A stretch of DNA of 64,000 nucleotides from Candidatus Poribacteria bacterium (GTDB taxonomy: Bacteria > Poribacteria > WGA-4E > WGA-3G): assembly GCA_022827185.1 (NCBI GenBank), contig JAJDTM010000057.1, positions 62,001 through 126,000 of the forward strand, given 5' to 3'. The notes under the pieces are model-generated. The model was not told the origin of the DNA. It ran no database searches and saw only the letters and a program-made list of their open reading frames with translations. Shown piece by piece: positions 17,569-26,094 of this stretch. The position numbers and the translations under genes are program-made. The stretch's first letter is position 1. Each line of letters begins with the position of its first letter.

Positions 17569-17636
17569 ACTAACGTACTCCATTCGTGCTATTGTTAGCT
17601 TTAAAACACCTGAAGATTTGTGGAGTTACGCGCGTT

Positions 17637-18761
17637 CTACGACTGTGGTTCAATTACGATCTTGTAAACCCCTTCTTGTCCAAGCATATCAATGCCTTCT
17701 TCCAACTGGTGCAACGGTAGATGATGCGTTATCAATTCGTGCAACGGGGCGCGTGTGATCTGGAGAAAATCCAACGCTGTCTGGAATTGGATTTGCGGGT
17801 ATGCCCATACACCACAGACATCCAGATCTTTGTTACAAATCTGGTAAGGTCGGATTTGGATATCCCCAGAATCTGTGTAATGTCCGACTTCGATGACTTT
17901 CCCGCCTCGTCTCACTACATCCAATGCCTCAGCGAAAACTGCTGGCAATCCGGCACACTCGATTACGATGTCTACACCGACACCGTTCGTGAGATCCTGG
18001 ATCTGTTCGACCCGCTCTTCGGGTGTTGTATCCCCGACATTGATGACCACATCTGCCCCCATCTGTTTCGCCATATCCAACCGGCTGTCAACCATATCGG
18101 TGGCAATGATGGTACCAGCACCGCTATCCCGTAACACAGCAATGACGAGGAGACCGATCGGTCCACATCCGAGAACCGCGACCCGATTCCCAATGCTGTA
18201 TCCATCTCCCACTTGCGGCAGACCGGGGGCACACGCGCGTCCAACAACACGCGTTGCGACTGCCACAGGTTCAGTCAAAACGCGAATTTCCTCCGGAATG
18301 CTTTCTGGAATTTTGTACACCCAAGAATTGCCGTGAATATACGTATACTCGGCGAAGTCGCCGTTTAAATAGGGTGGGGTCTCGCTGTTGCCAAAGCCGT
18401 ATATCTTTCTGTTGGAACACAAAGTCGGACGACCCGGCACATGCAAACAGTAGTAACATCTACCACAATTTTTTGAACCCGGAACCACCGTCACACGGTC
18501 GCCAGCTTTGATGGGACCTCCCATCACATTCATCACCTGATTCGCATTTTTGCCGATCTCAGCAACCGTACCGACAACTTCATGTCCTGGGATGACAGGG
18601 AATGGCAGGTCAACGTGCCCGAGATACACGTGCTTATCAGTCCCACAAATACCGACTCCATCGACTTGTAAGATGAGCGCGTCGTCTGCAGGAGACGGTT
18701 TCTCAAATTCACGGATTTCTATCTGCCCCGGCTGGAGCATCACTGCTGCTTGGACTTGCAT
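17637..18761 (-). CDS. Zinc-dependent alcohol dehydrogenase (MDR family)
   Basis: 374 residues, NAD(P)-dependent oxidation of an alcohol or polyol, cytoplasmic. Catalytic zinc ligands sit in GICGTDKHVYLGH and PGHEVVG. The structural zinc loop (CGRCYYC then TLCSN) has four cysteines. The Rossmann motif VAVLGCGPIGLL lies near residue 190, with D in IIATDMVDSRL suggesting NAD preference. The closest familiar relatives are sorbitol/threonine dehydrogenase-like enzymes; the substrate is not predictable. It starts 42 bases after the vWA gene on the same strand and could be the last gene of that operon. Confidence 0.87.
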   Translation of the reverse strand: MQVQAAVMLQPGQIEIREFEKPSPADDALILQVDGVGICGTDKHVYLGHVDLPFPVIPGHEVVGTVAEIGKNANQVMNVMGGPIKAGDRVTVVPGSKNCGRCYYCLHVPGRPTLCSNRKIYGFGNSETPPYLNGDFAEYTYIHGNSWVYKIPESIPEEIRVLTEPVAVATRVVGRACAPGLPQVGDGYSIGNRVAVLGCGPIGLLVIAVLRDSGAGTIIATDMVDSRLDMAKQMGADVVINVGDTTPEERVEQIQDLTNGVGVDIVIECAGLPAVFAEALDVVRRGGKVIEVGHYTDSGDIQIRPYQICNKDLDVCGVWAYPQIQFQTALDFLQITRAPLHELITHHLPLHQLEEGIDMLGQEGVYKIVIEPQS

Positions 18762-18803
18762 AGTTAGAATTCCTTATCGTAGTTTTTAGTTTGTAGGCAC
18801 CAT

Positions 18804-19964
18804 TCATCGTGCCCAGAGCGGAATCAATATCTTTGTCAACTGCGCTAAACTCTCCAGATTGTGCGCTGGAAGAAAATAATCAACATACGGCAAAGCCGTG
18901 CGAATACCTCGACAGATCGGTTGATAGCCGTCGCTACCAAGCAACGGATTGAGCCAGATGAGACGGTAGGCATGCCGATGAATCATTTCCATAGAACGAC
19001 GTAGCACATCTACATCGCCGCGATCCCAACCATCGCTGATGAGAATAACTACCGTACGGTACGCCGAGAAAGACGGCGCAAACTGCCGATAGAATTCCAA
19101 TAGACTTTCACCAATCTTTGTTCCACCCGACCAGTCCGGCACGACGTTTGCCACTTCGTTCAAACCTTCTGCTAATCCTTTCCGTTGGAGAAGTCCTGTA
19201 ATGTCTGTCAAGTGTGTGCTGAAAACTGCGACTTCTATTTCTCTCAGTTCCTGTTGCATACCGTAGATAAATTGGATCAGGAACTTCGCATAGCAATCCA
19301 TAGAACCGCTCACATCACAGAGGAGCAGAATCTTAGTTTTCTTAATCTTCTGCTGTTTCCGGATTAATTCAAGCGGTTCACCACCGTGTACGAGACTCTT
19401 CCGCCAACTCCGACGGAAGTCGATAGTTTTACCCTTTTTACCGACAACTTTCCGACGACTCAACTTTGTCGCCAGCACCGCCGCCAATTTCGCAACGATC
19501 TCCCGTGCTTTCTCCATATCCTCGCGTGTGAACTCACTGAAATCTTTTCGGGTTAGGACTTCCTCCACACTATAAGCGAGCGGATCGTCTTCTTCTCCTT
19601 CTTCCTCATCGTCTTCGGTCTCGGCATCTAACCACTGTTCTATCATGTCCTGCTCATCAGTAGCATCGGAGAGGTCTTGAAGACTGGACGGTTTGGGTGT
19701 CTCTTCGCCCGTGTCAACAGCTTGGAAATCTGGACGTGGGTACCGCCAAAACAGATTGAAAGCGAGGTCAAACGTCTTTATATCGGCTTCCTTCGTAATA
19801 AGATTCGTCCGTGCCGTATGATAAAACGCGTCCCGTTCACCGATGTCAATCAGTTCAACACTTTTGCACCAACTCAGTTGGTTGGTTGTTGTGACGTTAA
19901 TGTCCATCTGTCGGAGCAACCGGCAGAAGTCTGTGATTTGTTGAAGGAGGGTTTGATCAGTCAT
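18804..19964 (-). CDS. CoxE-like vWA domain protein
   Basis: 386 residues. The N-terminal half is helical and charged, with an acidic stretch (DAETEDDEEEGEEDD) around 130-147. The C-terminal vWA domain of the CoxE type has the complete metal site DVSGSM near residue 220, with RKQQKIKKTKILLLC before it and VILISDGWDRGD later. CoxE-type vWA proteins normally work with a MoxR-type AAA+ ATPase in metal insertion or protein remodelling. No such ATPase is in this window. Its ATG overlaps the stop of the upstream MNT-HEPN gene by one base (TAATG), so the two are translationally coupled. Confidence 0.85.
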   Translation of the reverse strand: MTDQTLLQQITDFCRLLRQMDINVTTTNQLSWCKSVELIDIGERDAFYHTARTNLITKEADIKTFDLAFNLFWRYPRPDFQAVDTGEETPKPSSLQDLSDATDEQDMIEQWLDAETEDDEEEGEEDDPLAYSVEEVLTRKDFSEFTREDMEKAREIVAKLAAVLATKLSRRKVVGKKGKTIDFRRSWRKSLVHGGEPLELIRKQQKIKKTKILLLCDVSGSMDCYAKFLIQFIYGMQQELREIEVAVFSTHLTDITGLLQRKGLAEGLNEVANVVPDWSGGTKIGESLLEFYRQFAPSFSAYRTVVILISDGWDRGDVDVLRRSMEMIHRHAYRLIWLNPLLGSDGYQPICRGIRTALPYVDYFLPAHNLESLAQLTKILIPLWAR

Positions 19965-20854
19965 TATTCTTGTTCTTCTAAGTAAGCGATAAAGGTCTCT
20001 AATTCTTTAGAGAGACTGTTAAACAACTCGCCAACCTGCTTGGCATTTCTCTCTGTTTGTTCGTAAACCAGTTCCTCTCCATAGATGTTATTAAAAACGT
20101 GGCGAAACTCTAAAAGTTCCGCCAGAGTCTCAAAAGTCTCTTGGGAAATCACAGGTTGCCGTTCTGCTTGTGGTGCTGCCATCTGTGTTAGTAGTTCTTT
20201 ATGCCATCTACTTCCGTCAGGCATACGTAAATCAACATCGAGGGCAATTCGTCTAAAAATGTTCTCCATTCCCCTATAGCAGTCAACAAGATTTTTGGCG
20301 ATTGTCGTTTCTATCTCTTCTCTATATTCAGCAGGGGCAGTTTTAATTTTTTCCAGTCTTTCCTCTATTTTTTTTAGAGTTCCTTCTATTTTGTCGCGCT
20401 CGTCAGAGATACGCTGGATGAGTTCGCTTCTGTCCACTTTGTAGATTACCCCTTTTTCAATAGGAATTAGTTGATTCTGAATTCTCTCACGAAAAAGCCC
20501 TTTACAACTTTCAAAATCAACTAAATCAATCTTGAACAGTCCGCTGATGTCCGATGTTGTTGATGATGCCCGGAAATACTTGTCATTCGGGATGCCCCAG
20601 ACGGCGATGTCTATATCTGACCATTTTGAGAACGACTCTGGTTCAGCGAGCGATCCGAAGACAGCAACTTGTGTTGCACTAAAATCTTCATAAAGCGTGG
20701 CGGCTATCCGATGTGCCGTTTGCCAGGCGCGTTGCAGCAACGCTTCATCTACTTTCCGGTTTTTGAAGTGCTGATCAAGCCGCCGGCGGTATTCTGCTAA
20801 TTCTTCTGGTGATAGGTCTTTTGCTGTGCGATGGGTATCTGTAGGTTGATGCAT
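19964..20854 (-). CDS. Fused nucleotidyltransferase (MNT) - HEPN-like protein, copy 1
   Basis: 296 residues. N-terminal part (about 40-120): minimal nucleotidyltransferase fold with G67-S68 and D80-x-D82 (FGSLAEPES then WSDIDIAVWG) and a third acidic position near D110. This resembles MNT antitoxins that AMPylate HepT toxins. A coiled coil follows (about 135-185). C-terminal part (about 190-296): HEPN-like helical domain resembling HepT-like ribonucleases, with RHVFNNIY at 251-258. The usual RX4HXY has Asn256 where the catalytic His is expected. Second gene of a three-gene operon: 17 bases after copy 2, and overlapping the vWA gene by one base. AAGGAG lies upstream of the ATG. Confidence 0.72.
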   Translation of the reverse strand: MHQPTDTHRTAKDLSPEELAEYRRRLDQHFKNRKVDEALLQRAWQTAHRIAATLYEDFSATQVAVFGSLAEPESFSKWSDIDIAVWGIPNDKYFRASSTTSDISGLFKIDLVDFESCKGLFRERIQNQLIPIEKGVIYKVDRSELIQRISDERDKIEGTLKKIEERLEKIKTAPAEYREEIETTIAKNLVDCYRGMENIFRRIALDVDLRMPDGSRWHKELLTQMAAPQAERQPVISQETFETLAELLEFRHVFNNIYGEELVYEQTERNAKQVGELFNSLSKELETFIAYLEEQE

Positions 20855-20871
20855 GTCATGATCTCCTTAAC

Positions 20872-21816
20872 CTACGCATCCGATTCCTGCTGCTTTAGCC
20901 ATCCTATGAACACGTCCAATTCTGTAGACAGACCATCAAATACATCACAGACTTGCTGTGCGTTCTCAACCGTTTTCTCGATCTCCAATTCAAATACGTA
21001 GATGTTTCTAATACGGTGGCGGAACTTTAAAATAAGCGTCAAAGCGGCGGCTGTTTTTTCAGAAATCACAGATGGACGCGAGGCGCGCGACGTTGACATT
21101 TGTTGTAATAAGTCTGTGTGCCAATTTTTCCCTTGGGGTTCATCCATGTCAATTTCTTCAGCGACTCGTTTGAAAATGTTCTTCAGTCCCATGTAGAAAA
21201 CAGGAAGACGCATGGCGACCAGGTCTTTGAGATCTTCCAGATCTTCAGCAGATGCCGCTTCCATTTTTTTCAGACGGACCTTGATTTCTTCGACAGTTCG
21301 TTCTATTTTGCCGCGCTCATCGGCGATTCGCTCGATGAGTTCTTGGTTATTCACTTCGTCGTCCATTTCTTCCCTCTCTGTGGGGATTGTCTGACTGCTA
21401 CGGTCTGTTTCTCCTTGTTGAACTGGTATAGCTTGGCTTTGAATCCGCTCGCGAAATCGCCCTTTCGCGCTATGGAAGTTGATGAGATCGATTTTGAACT
21501 CTGAACTGAAATTTCTGATTTCCCACAACGCATTGAGATATGTATCACCAGGAAGTCCCCAAACGGCAATATCAATATCCGAGCCTTTTGAGAACCATTT
21601 CTGTCCCGCAAGAGACCCGAAGACAGCGACTTGTGTTGCACCAAAATCTTCATAAAGCATCGCTGTGACCCGATGTGCCGTTTGCCAGGCGCGTTGCAAC
21701 AACGCCTCATCTACCTTCCAGTTTTGGAGGTGTTGATCGAGTCGTCGGCGGTATTCCGCTAACTCTTCGGGCGATAAATCTTTCGCTGTGTGATGGTCTT
21801 CTGTGGGTTGATGCAT
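20872..21816 (-). CDS. Fused nucleotidyltransferase (MNT) - HEPN-like protein, copy 2
   Basis: 314 residues, a paralogue of the next gene. The first 60 residues are nearly the same (MHQPT then DLSPEELAEYRRRLDQH), and the same order is seen: MNT domain with FGSLAGQKW and GSDIDIAVWG, a longer linker with a Thr/Glu-rich insertion around 150-175, then a HEPN-like domain. The motif RHRIRNIY at 266-273 again has Asn (271) in place of the catalytic His. Keeping the MNT acidic residues but losing the HEPN His in both copies suggests selection, not random decay. First gene of the MNT-HEPN/MNT-HEPN/vWA operon. Confidence 0.72.
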   Translation of the reverse strand: MHQPTEDHHTAKDLSPEELAEYRRRLDQHLQNWKVDEALLQRAWQTAHRVTAMLYEDFGATQVAVFGSLAGQKWFSKGSDIDIAVWGLPGDTYLNALWEIRNFSSEFKIDLINFHSAKGRFRERIQSQAIPVQQGETDRSSQTIPTEREEMDDEVNNQELIERIADERGKIERTVEEIKVRLKKMEAASAEDLEDLKDLVAMRLPVFYMGLKNIFKRVAEEIDMDEPQGKNWHTDLLQQMSTSRASRPSVISEKTAAALTLILKFRHRIRNIYVFELEIEKTVENAQQVCDVFDGLSTELDVFIGWLKQQESDA

Positions 21817-21945
21817 ATCGCTATCTCCTTAGGGAATAGGATAGCATAAAGTGGCTTGGCGTGCAACAAAAAAGAGACGGGAAGACCTTTTCAGTTTTCC
21901 CGTCTTGTTATTGATTTCTTTTTTTGGGTTATATGCAATAATGAG

Positions 21946-23310
21946 TTACTTTTTGGCTACAGCCACCCAAATAAATTTTACGGAATTTACGGAGTGTGCA
22001 GACTCCTCCATAAAGAAATGGGTTGCTAACGCTTTAGGGATGACACCAAGAATTGGTTTAATTTCAATCCCATCATATCTTGTAATTTCGCGTTCAATCT
22101 CTAGGCTATCACCGAATTCCTCTTGCAACTCATAGCAAAATCGGCCAAGTAATTCCGTAACAATTGAATAGCGCGCCCGTTCAATGATTAACATCACGGC
22201 CCCGGTTTTCATTCTCGCTACAAGTTGTTTCATGTTCTCAATCAATTGAAATTGATTCGATCGGGCATTATGTCTTTCGTTTAGACAATGTTGAATTACG
22301 ATTAAATCAGAGGTGCTAATCCACTTTTCCGAATCACCAGACAAAAAGTCGCTTGTAACTCCTACGAGATCTGACTTGAATTCGTGTGTTTTTACGCGAG
22401 TTAGTAAGTGATTGAAAACAATTCTTCTACCATGCTCCCACGGTGCAATATCCAACATAGCTGCAGAAACATTGATACCCGATTGAGGACTGTTTAAGTA
22501 GGACATAAGCCCATAAAGTTCTGGTCCGGGGCCACAGCCAAAAAAAGAGGTGGTCAATGCCCCATTCTCTGGTAATTGATATAAAGAATTTTTCTTTAGT
22601 TTTAGATAATTCAGTAGATAGGGAACAGGTTGGGAATACGGCAAAAAATAGCGTAACAAATACGCTTCTTGATAATCTAGCCTTGAGTAGTCTGGTGAAA
22701 TTTCTGGTCGTTGATATTCTCCCCCAAGTGATATGGAGGCTTCTTTTAGTTTCTCAAGACATTCTCGTTTTTGCTCGTCGGTTCTTGCGTTATTCTCTGA
22801 GTAGATAGCCTCAAGAATTGTCTGATACGCTGGAGAGTTAAGGTTTACTAATTTTCTTTCAAGATTTGCTTTGTCCTCGCGTTCTTGTTTCAGGTTGATG
22901 AAGCGTTTGTTACGTTGATTTGCTTGTGCCAATTCGTTGGTGAGTTGTTCATTGCGTTGCTTGAACTGTTCCAATGAAAGATTAGAAGCAGCTAATTTCT
23001 TTTTTGTACTCACATTGCGTTGGTGTTCCTGGTCTAATTCCTTAGAGAGGCGTTCATTTTCACGAGAAAGATGTGCTTCACGCGGTTCTGGAATTTGACG
23101 AGAACTGGCTTTTATCTTTTTCAACTCATTAGAGAGATACTCCGCCTTCTGGTTAGCCTGTGCTAAGTTCCTTTCTAAGTCAGTATTCTGCTGGTGTTCT
23201 TGCTCTAATTTGCCAGTAAGGTGTTTGAGTTTGTATTTGTAGCGGAAACAAAGGGAGACAAACAGGATAAGGAGGCTACTAATGACAATAAATAAAATTA
23301 AGTTCGACAT
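21946..23310 (-). CDS. Membrane-anchored coiled-coil protein with methyltransferase-like domain
   Basis: 454 residues. Residues 3-22 form one transmembrane helix (LILFIVISSLLILFVSLCF). Residues about 28-165 form a long coiled coil rich in Glu, Asn, Gln and Lys, with repeated Q/E-NxxLxxEL patterns. The C-terminal domain (about 195-450) looks like a divergent class I SAM methyltransferase: FFGCGPGPELYGLM (motif I), AAMLDIAPW (motif II acidic), DLIVIQHCLNER (motif IV region) and GAVMLIIERARY (post-motif). It resembles Rsm22-like or unassigned methyltransferases only in outline. Base composition is more AT-rich than neighbours. The role is unknown. Confidence 0.62.
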   Translation of the reverse strand: MSNLILFIVISSLLILFVSLCFRYKYKLKHLTGKLEQEHQQNTDLERNLAQANQKAEYLSNELKKIKASSRQIPEPREAHLSRENERLSKELDQEHQRNVSTKKKLAASNLSLEQFKQRNEQLTNELAQANQRNKRFINLKQEREDKANLERKLVNLNSPAYQTILEAIYSENNARTDEQKRECLEKLKEASISLGGEYQRPEISPDYSRLDYQEAYLLRYFLPYSQPVPYLLNYLKLKKNSLYQLPENGALTTSFFGCGPGPELYGLMSYLNSPQSGINVSAAMLDIAPWEHGRRIVFNHLLTRVKTHEFKSDLVGVTSDFLSGDSEKWISTSDLIVIQHCLNERHNARSNQFQLIENMKQLVARMKTGAVMLIIERARYSIVTELLGRFCYELQEEFGDSLEIEREITRYDGIEIKPILGVIPKALATHFFMEESAHSVNSVKFIWVAVAKK

Positions 23311-23343
23311 TATTCAAATCTTTTCGTGAAATAACACAAACTG

Positions 23344-23964
23344 TCACGATCCCCGAATAATTCTAAAAGTTAAATTTATTCTCGAACCTATTTTCCGAGT
23401 CCGTTTTGGTATCTGGTGTAACCAATGGTGCTGGGTACTCCCAGCCATTACGAGATAACTGCCATCTGGCAGATCTTTGCTGATTTTTAGTGATTTGTCT
23501 GTTTTGTGTTTGAGTTGAAATGTCCTGACATCGCCAAAACTTACCGAACCAATTATCGGGTCTTTTCCCAATTCTGGTTCGTCATCGCTATGCCAAGAGA
23601 CACTATCACGTTCGTTTCGGTAGTAATTGAGTAAGACACTGTTGAATGTTACATTTGATACCTCCTCAATTCTGCTTTTGATTTCTAATAATGTTGGGGT
23701 CCACGGTTCAGGTTCGACGGTTATGCCCGAATACATATAGGTTTTTCCTTCATCGCCAAACCATGCAGTTAAGCGGGGTAATGGAATTGCTCTACCATAT
23801 AATTTAATTTCTTCTTGTTGCCAATCAACATTTTTTTTTAGTTCGATAAGAAATTTTTCCCTTTCTTCTGGTGAGAAAAGGTATGGGTAAAGACGTATTT
23901 TTCCATCTTGGATTGGAATTTCTTCTACTTCATTTGGGTTTTCTAAGAATGGTTGGTTAATCAT
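23344..23964 (-). CDS. AlkB-like 2-oxoglutarate/Fe(II) dioxygenase
   Basis: 206 residues, matching the ALKBH2/3-like bacterial group that removes alkyl lesions from DNA or RNA. The iron triad is visible: WHSDDE (HxD) and HWLHQIPK (second His), with the 2-oxoglutarate Arg region RINLTFRII at the end. The substrate-site NYYRNERDSVSWHSD is characteristic. It belongs to the AT-rich stretch with other accessory genes and starts 126 bases after the degenerate exonuclease gene on the same strand. Confidence 0.9.
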   Translation of the reverse strand: MINQPFLENPNEVEEIPIQDGKIRLYPYLFSPEEREKFLIELKKNVDWQQEEIKLYGRAIPLPRLTAWFGDEGKTYMYSGITVEPEPWTPTLLEIKSRIEEVSNVTFNSVLLNYYRNERDSVSWHSDDEPELGKDPIIGSVSFGDVRTFQLKHKTDKSLKISKDLPDGSYLVMAGSTQHHWLHQIPKRTRKIGSRINLTFRIIRGS

Positions 23965-24048
23965 TATTTGGGTCCAATGTTTAGCGTTAAAATAAGTGCT
24001 GATTTCATTTAGACTTTGTTTGCAGTTATGCTTGAATGGTTGTCATTC

Positions 24049-24074
24049 TGGTCAAACAGTTATAATCTTGACCA
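24049..24074. repeat. Small inverted repeat between two minus-strand genes
   Basis: TGGTCAA (24049-24055) and TTGACCA (24068-24074) are perfect complements around a 12-base loop containing TATAAT. It could be a regulator site upstream of the AlkB gene. No T-run follows, so it is not a typical terminator. Confidence 0.35.
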
Positions 24075-24090
24075 TGAAGTATTAATTGTG

Positions 24091-25179
24091 TTAAATTCCC
24101 CTTGCTAACTCCTCCTTTATGTTTCTTATGTCTATATGGTCGCTTACTCGTTCGGAGGCCAAAGTGCTACTCCTATCAAAATAGTAGTAGCGACGAGGAT
24201 TTTGGGTCTGATAACTCTTATGTGGATTCTGATCTCTCCACAACCCGACAATTGCAACGTTAAACTGCTGAAAAGAAATACTGGAATCCAATAGGCTCGC
24301 CACTTTTTTATACGTGTGTAACGCGGGATGATGATGTTGTTGGCTCTTAGCTGCGCCATAAATCTGCAATGCCTCTTTTGGAATCCGCTTGCCTATAGAG
24401 TTTTTGTTGAGGTCCGGTATATCCGGATATTTGGCGCGTAGATATTCCTCGCGACTTAATCGAGGGGCAAAGTTTACTTGCCTTGGAGTTCGGAGCGGTT
24501 GTGGTAATTCCTCAGGGAATTTGGTAGGTAGCGTAGTTATAGGTTCAGATATCGGTTTCTTTTTGGGAGATTCGCTGGGTATCCGCTGTGTTGCGGGAGA
24601 TTGTAACAATTCTGGTTCATCTGGTGTCACAATCGGATCCAGCAATTGTTTTCTCTGTGTTATGCTTCTGGCAGTATCTGCCCAATTTGAAGTATTGCAC
24701 ACTTCTTTTGTGCCAAAACGATTGTTGTGGTAAGACAGATAACCTTCTTTACAGCCGTGCGCGAAAAGTTTTTTAGTGATCTCAACTCGATTTTCGAGAG
24801 TTGACAGACTTTTGCTATTTTTAGAGTTTCCAAGTGTGTTATAGGCGAGATTGTCGCGTGAGACGCGAAAATTGAGAGTCTGCTCAATTTTGCTGAGCAT
24901 ATCAAAATTCGGTAGTGTACTAAGATCTGTGTCAGTGTAGGTAGACAGTATCTGATAATCAAATTGGAGTTGGTTAAAACCAACAATGAGGTCAGCAATT
25001 TGAAGGTCGTTGATAAGATTTGTGACTTGTGATTTAGTATAGTTGTGATATTTATGGTTTGTGGTGTCGTATGTTAAAGCATCTTTTAAACCCATCTGGT
25101 CTACTTTAGACCATCCACCAACTTCAACAGCGGATCTCTGGGTGCTGATGCCGAAATAGATAACACGAGGTGAAGTCAT
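24091..25179 (-). CDS. Degenerate RNase H-like/DnaQ-type domain protein
   Basis: 362 residues from ATG 25179 (AAAAGG upstream); a GTG 8 codons earlier is possible. Residues about 3-180 resemble the 3'-5' exonuclease-type domain found alone or at the C-terminus of DEAD/DEAH helicases: VEVGGWSKVDQMG, the central LIVGFNQLQFDYQIL and a late EGYLSYHNNRFG. In the family the first motif reads like FDIET; here it is FGIST, and the last acidic motif reads RVEITKKL, so at least two metal ligands are missing. A Pro-rich linker and an unfamiliar C-terminal domain (about 240-362, SREEYLRAKYPDIPDL) follow. It is probably not a nuclease; a binding role is inference. Confidence 0.5.
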   Translation of the reverse strand: MTSPRVIYFGISTQRSAVEVGGWSKVDQMGLKDALTYDTTNHKYHNYTKSQVTNLINDLQIADLIVGFNQLQFDYQILSTYTDTDLSTLPNFDMLSKIEQTLNFRVSRDNLAYNTLGNSKNSKSLSTLENRVEITKKLFAHGCKEGYLSYHNNRFGTKEVCNTSNWADTARSITQRKQLLDPIVTPDEPELLQSPATQRIPSESPKKKPISEPITTLPTKFPEELPQPLRTPRQVNFAPRLSREEYLRAKYPDIPDLNKNSIGKRIPKEALQIYGAAKSQQHHHPALHTYKKVASLLDSSISFQQFNVAIVGLWRDQNPHKSYQTQNPRRYYYFDRSSTLASERVSDHIDIRNIKEELARGI

Positions 25180-25203
25180 AAAGTGCGCCTTTTGTGTTAC
25201 CAC

Positions 25204-25468
25204 TATGGTCGTTAACCAAGTGTATATTTATAGTAAAGTCAATAATTAAAGAGACATTTCAGTGATTGCGGAAACCACCCCTCGTAGGGGGGAGGTTTCC
25301 TCGCCCGCTGTGGAGTGTTTCATTAATTCTAAAATCCACTATAAGCAGTGAAGCATGCTTTGATGAAGTTTAACACATCTGTAAAGATTTTGCAAGTTAA
25401 AATTTGCGAATTTTGGTTTAGTATGCCTTCCGTCTACCGATCTGCAACTGACAAACTATGCTCATTCC
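25204..25468. other. Intergenic region with a strong hairpin
   Basis: 265 bases without a gene. GGAAACC near 25270 pairs with GGTTTCC near 25294 around CCCC-TCGTA-GGGG. No T-run follows, so it is not a clear terminator. It does not share the conserved blocks of the IsrB omega-RNA. Confidence 0.5.
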
Positions 25469-25861
25469 CTAATTTTCTACGGCGGGTTCGATGACCGAGT
25501 TCGGACCATCTATTGGTGATGTTAAAGGATCTTTCGGAACCGTTTCAATGTCAGCATTCTCGGTATCTATGGATTGAATCGAAATCTGGCACCCGAATGC
25601 ATTGAGGACGGTTGTGAGCGTACCAATCTGGGGTAAGACATCACTGATGAGCATTTCCGAAAGAGTCTCTGGGTTTGTGTCAATTTGCTGAGCGATCTCA
25701 GAAATCCCGCCCTGAGATTCTACAACGGTTTGAAGTGCCAGTAAAAATACAGCAGCATCCCCATGATTTTGGTAATCTTCGAGGGCTGCTTGAAGGTACC
25801 CACTTGCTCTACCGCGATCAGCGGCAAGCCGTTTGATTAGGTACTCGCGCCAGGTTCGCAA
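25469..25861 (-). CDS. Orphan HigA/HI1420-type antitoxin-like DNA-binding protein
   Basis: 130 residues, TTG start (no in-frame ATG nearby). It is clearly homologous to the antitoxin at 39803: shared WREYL/LREYL, ALEDYQ/ILEDYQ, ALQTVVESQGGIS and QIDTNPETLSEML, then a helix-turn-helix and the strand QISIQSI. Antitoxins of this group sit after a RelE/HigB-like toxin, but no toxin gene precedes this one, so it is an orphan. It may still repress its own promoter or cross-react with the toxin at 39468. Confidence 0.7.
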   Translation of the reverse strand: MRTWREYLIKRLAADRGRASGYLQAALEDYQNHGDAAVFLLALQTVVESQGGISEIAQQIDTNPETLSEMLISDVLPQIGTLTTVLNAFGCQISIQSIDTENADIETVPKDPLTSPIDGPNSVIEPAVEN

Positions 25862-26094
25862 TTTTTTCTTGGTTGTGCCTTTCCTATCCGACAGATAAAT
25901 TTATTGTAGGTCATTACTATAGAAAAGTCAAGTACATTTTCTGATTTGTGATTATTAAAAAACGGTTGGTTTTTGAGGTATGTCGTGATATAATTCATTG
26001 TGTGCATAGGGTTTTTCACCAATTAGCACCCATGCGCCACCGCGGTTCGGAATTTGAAAATTGCCCTTAAAGTTTATGCAGCAGAAGGGACACA

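Noticed and set aside
25263..25310. A third omega-RNA-like hairpin
   Set aside because: The hairpin has a TCGTA loop in place of TTTA and none of the conserved blocks (GATATATTAC, CTGCCACGC) are nearby.
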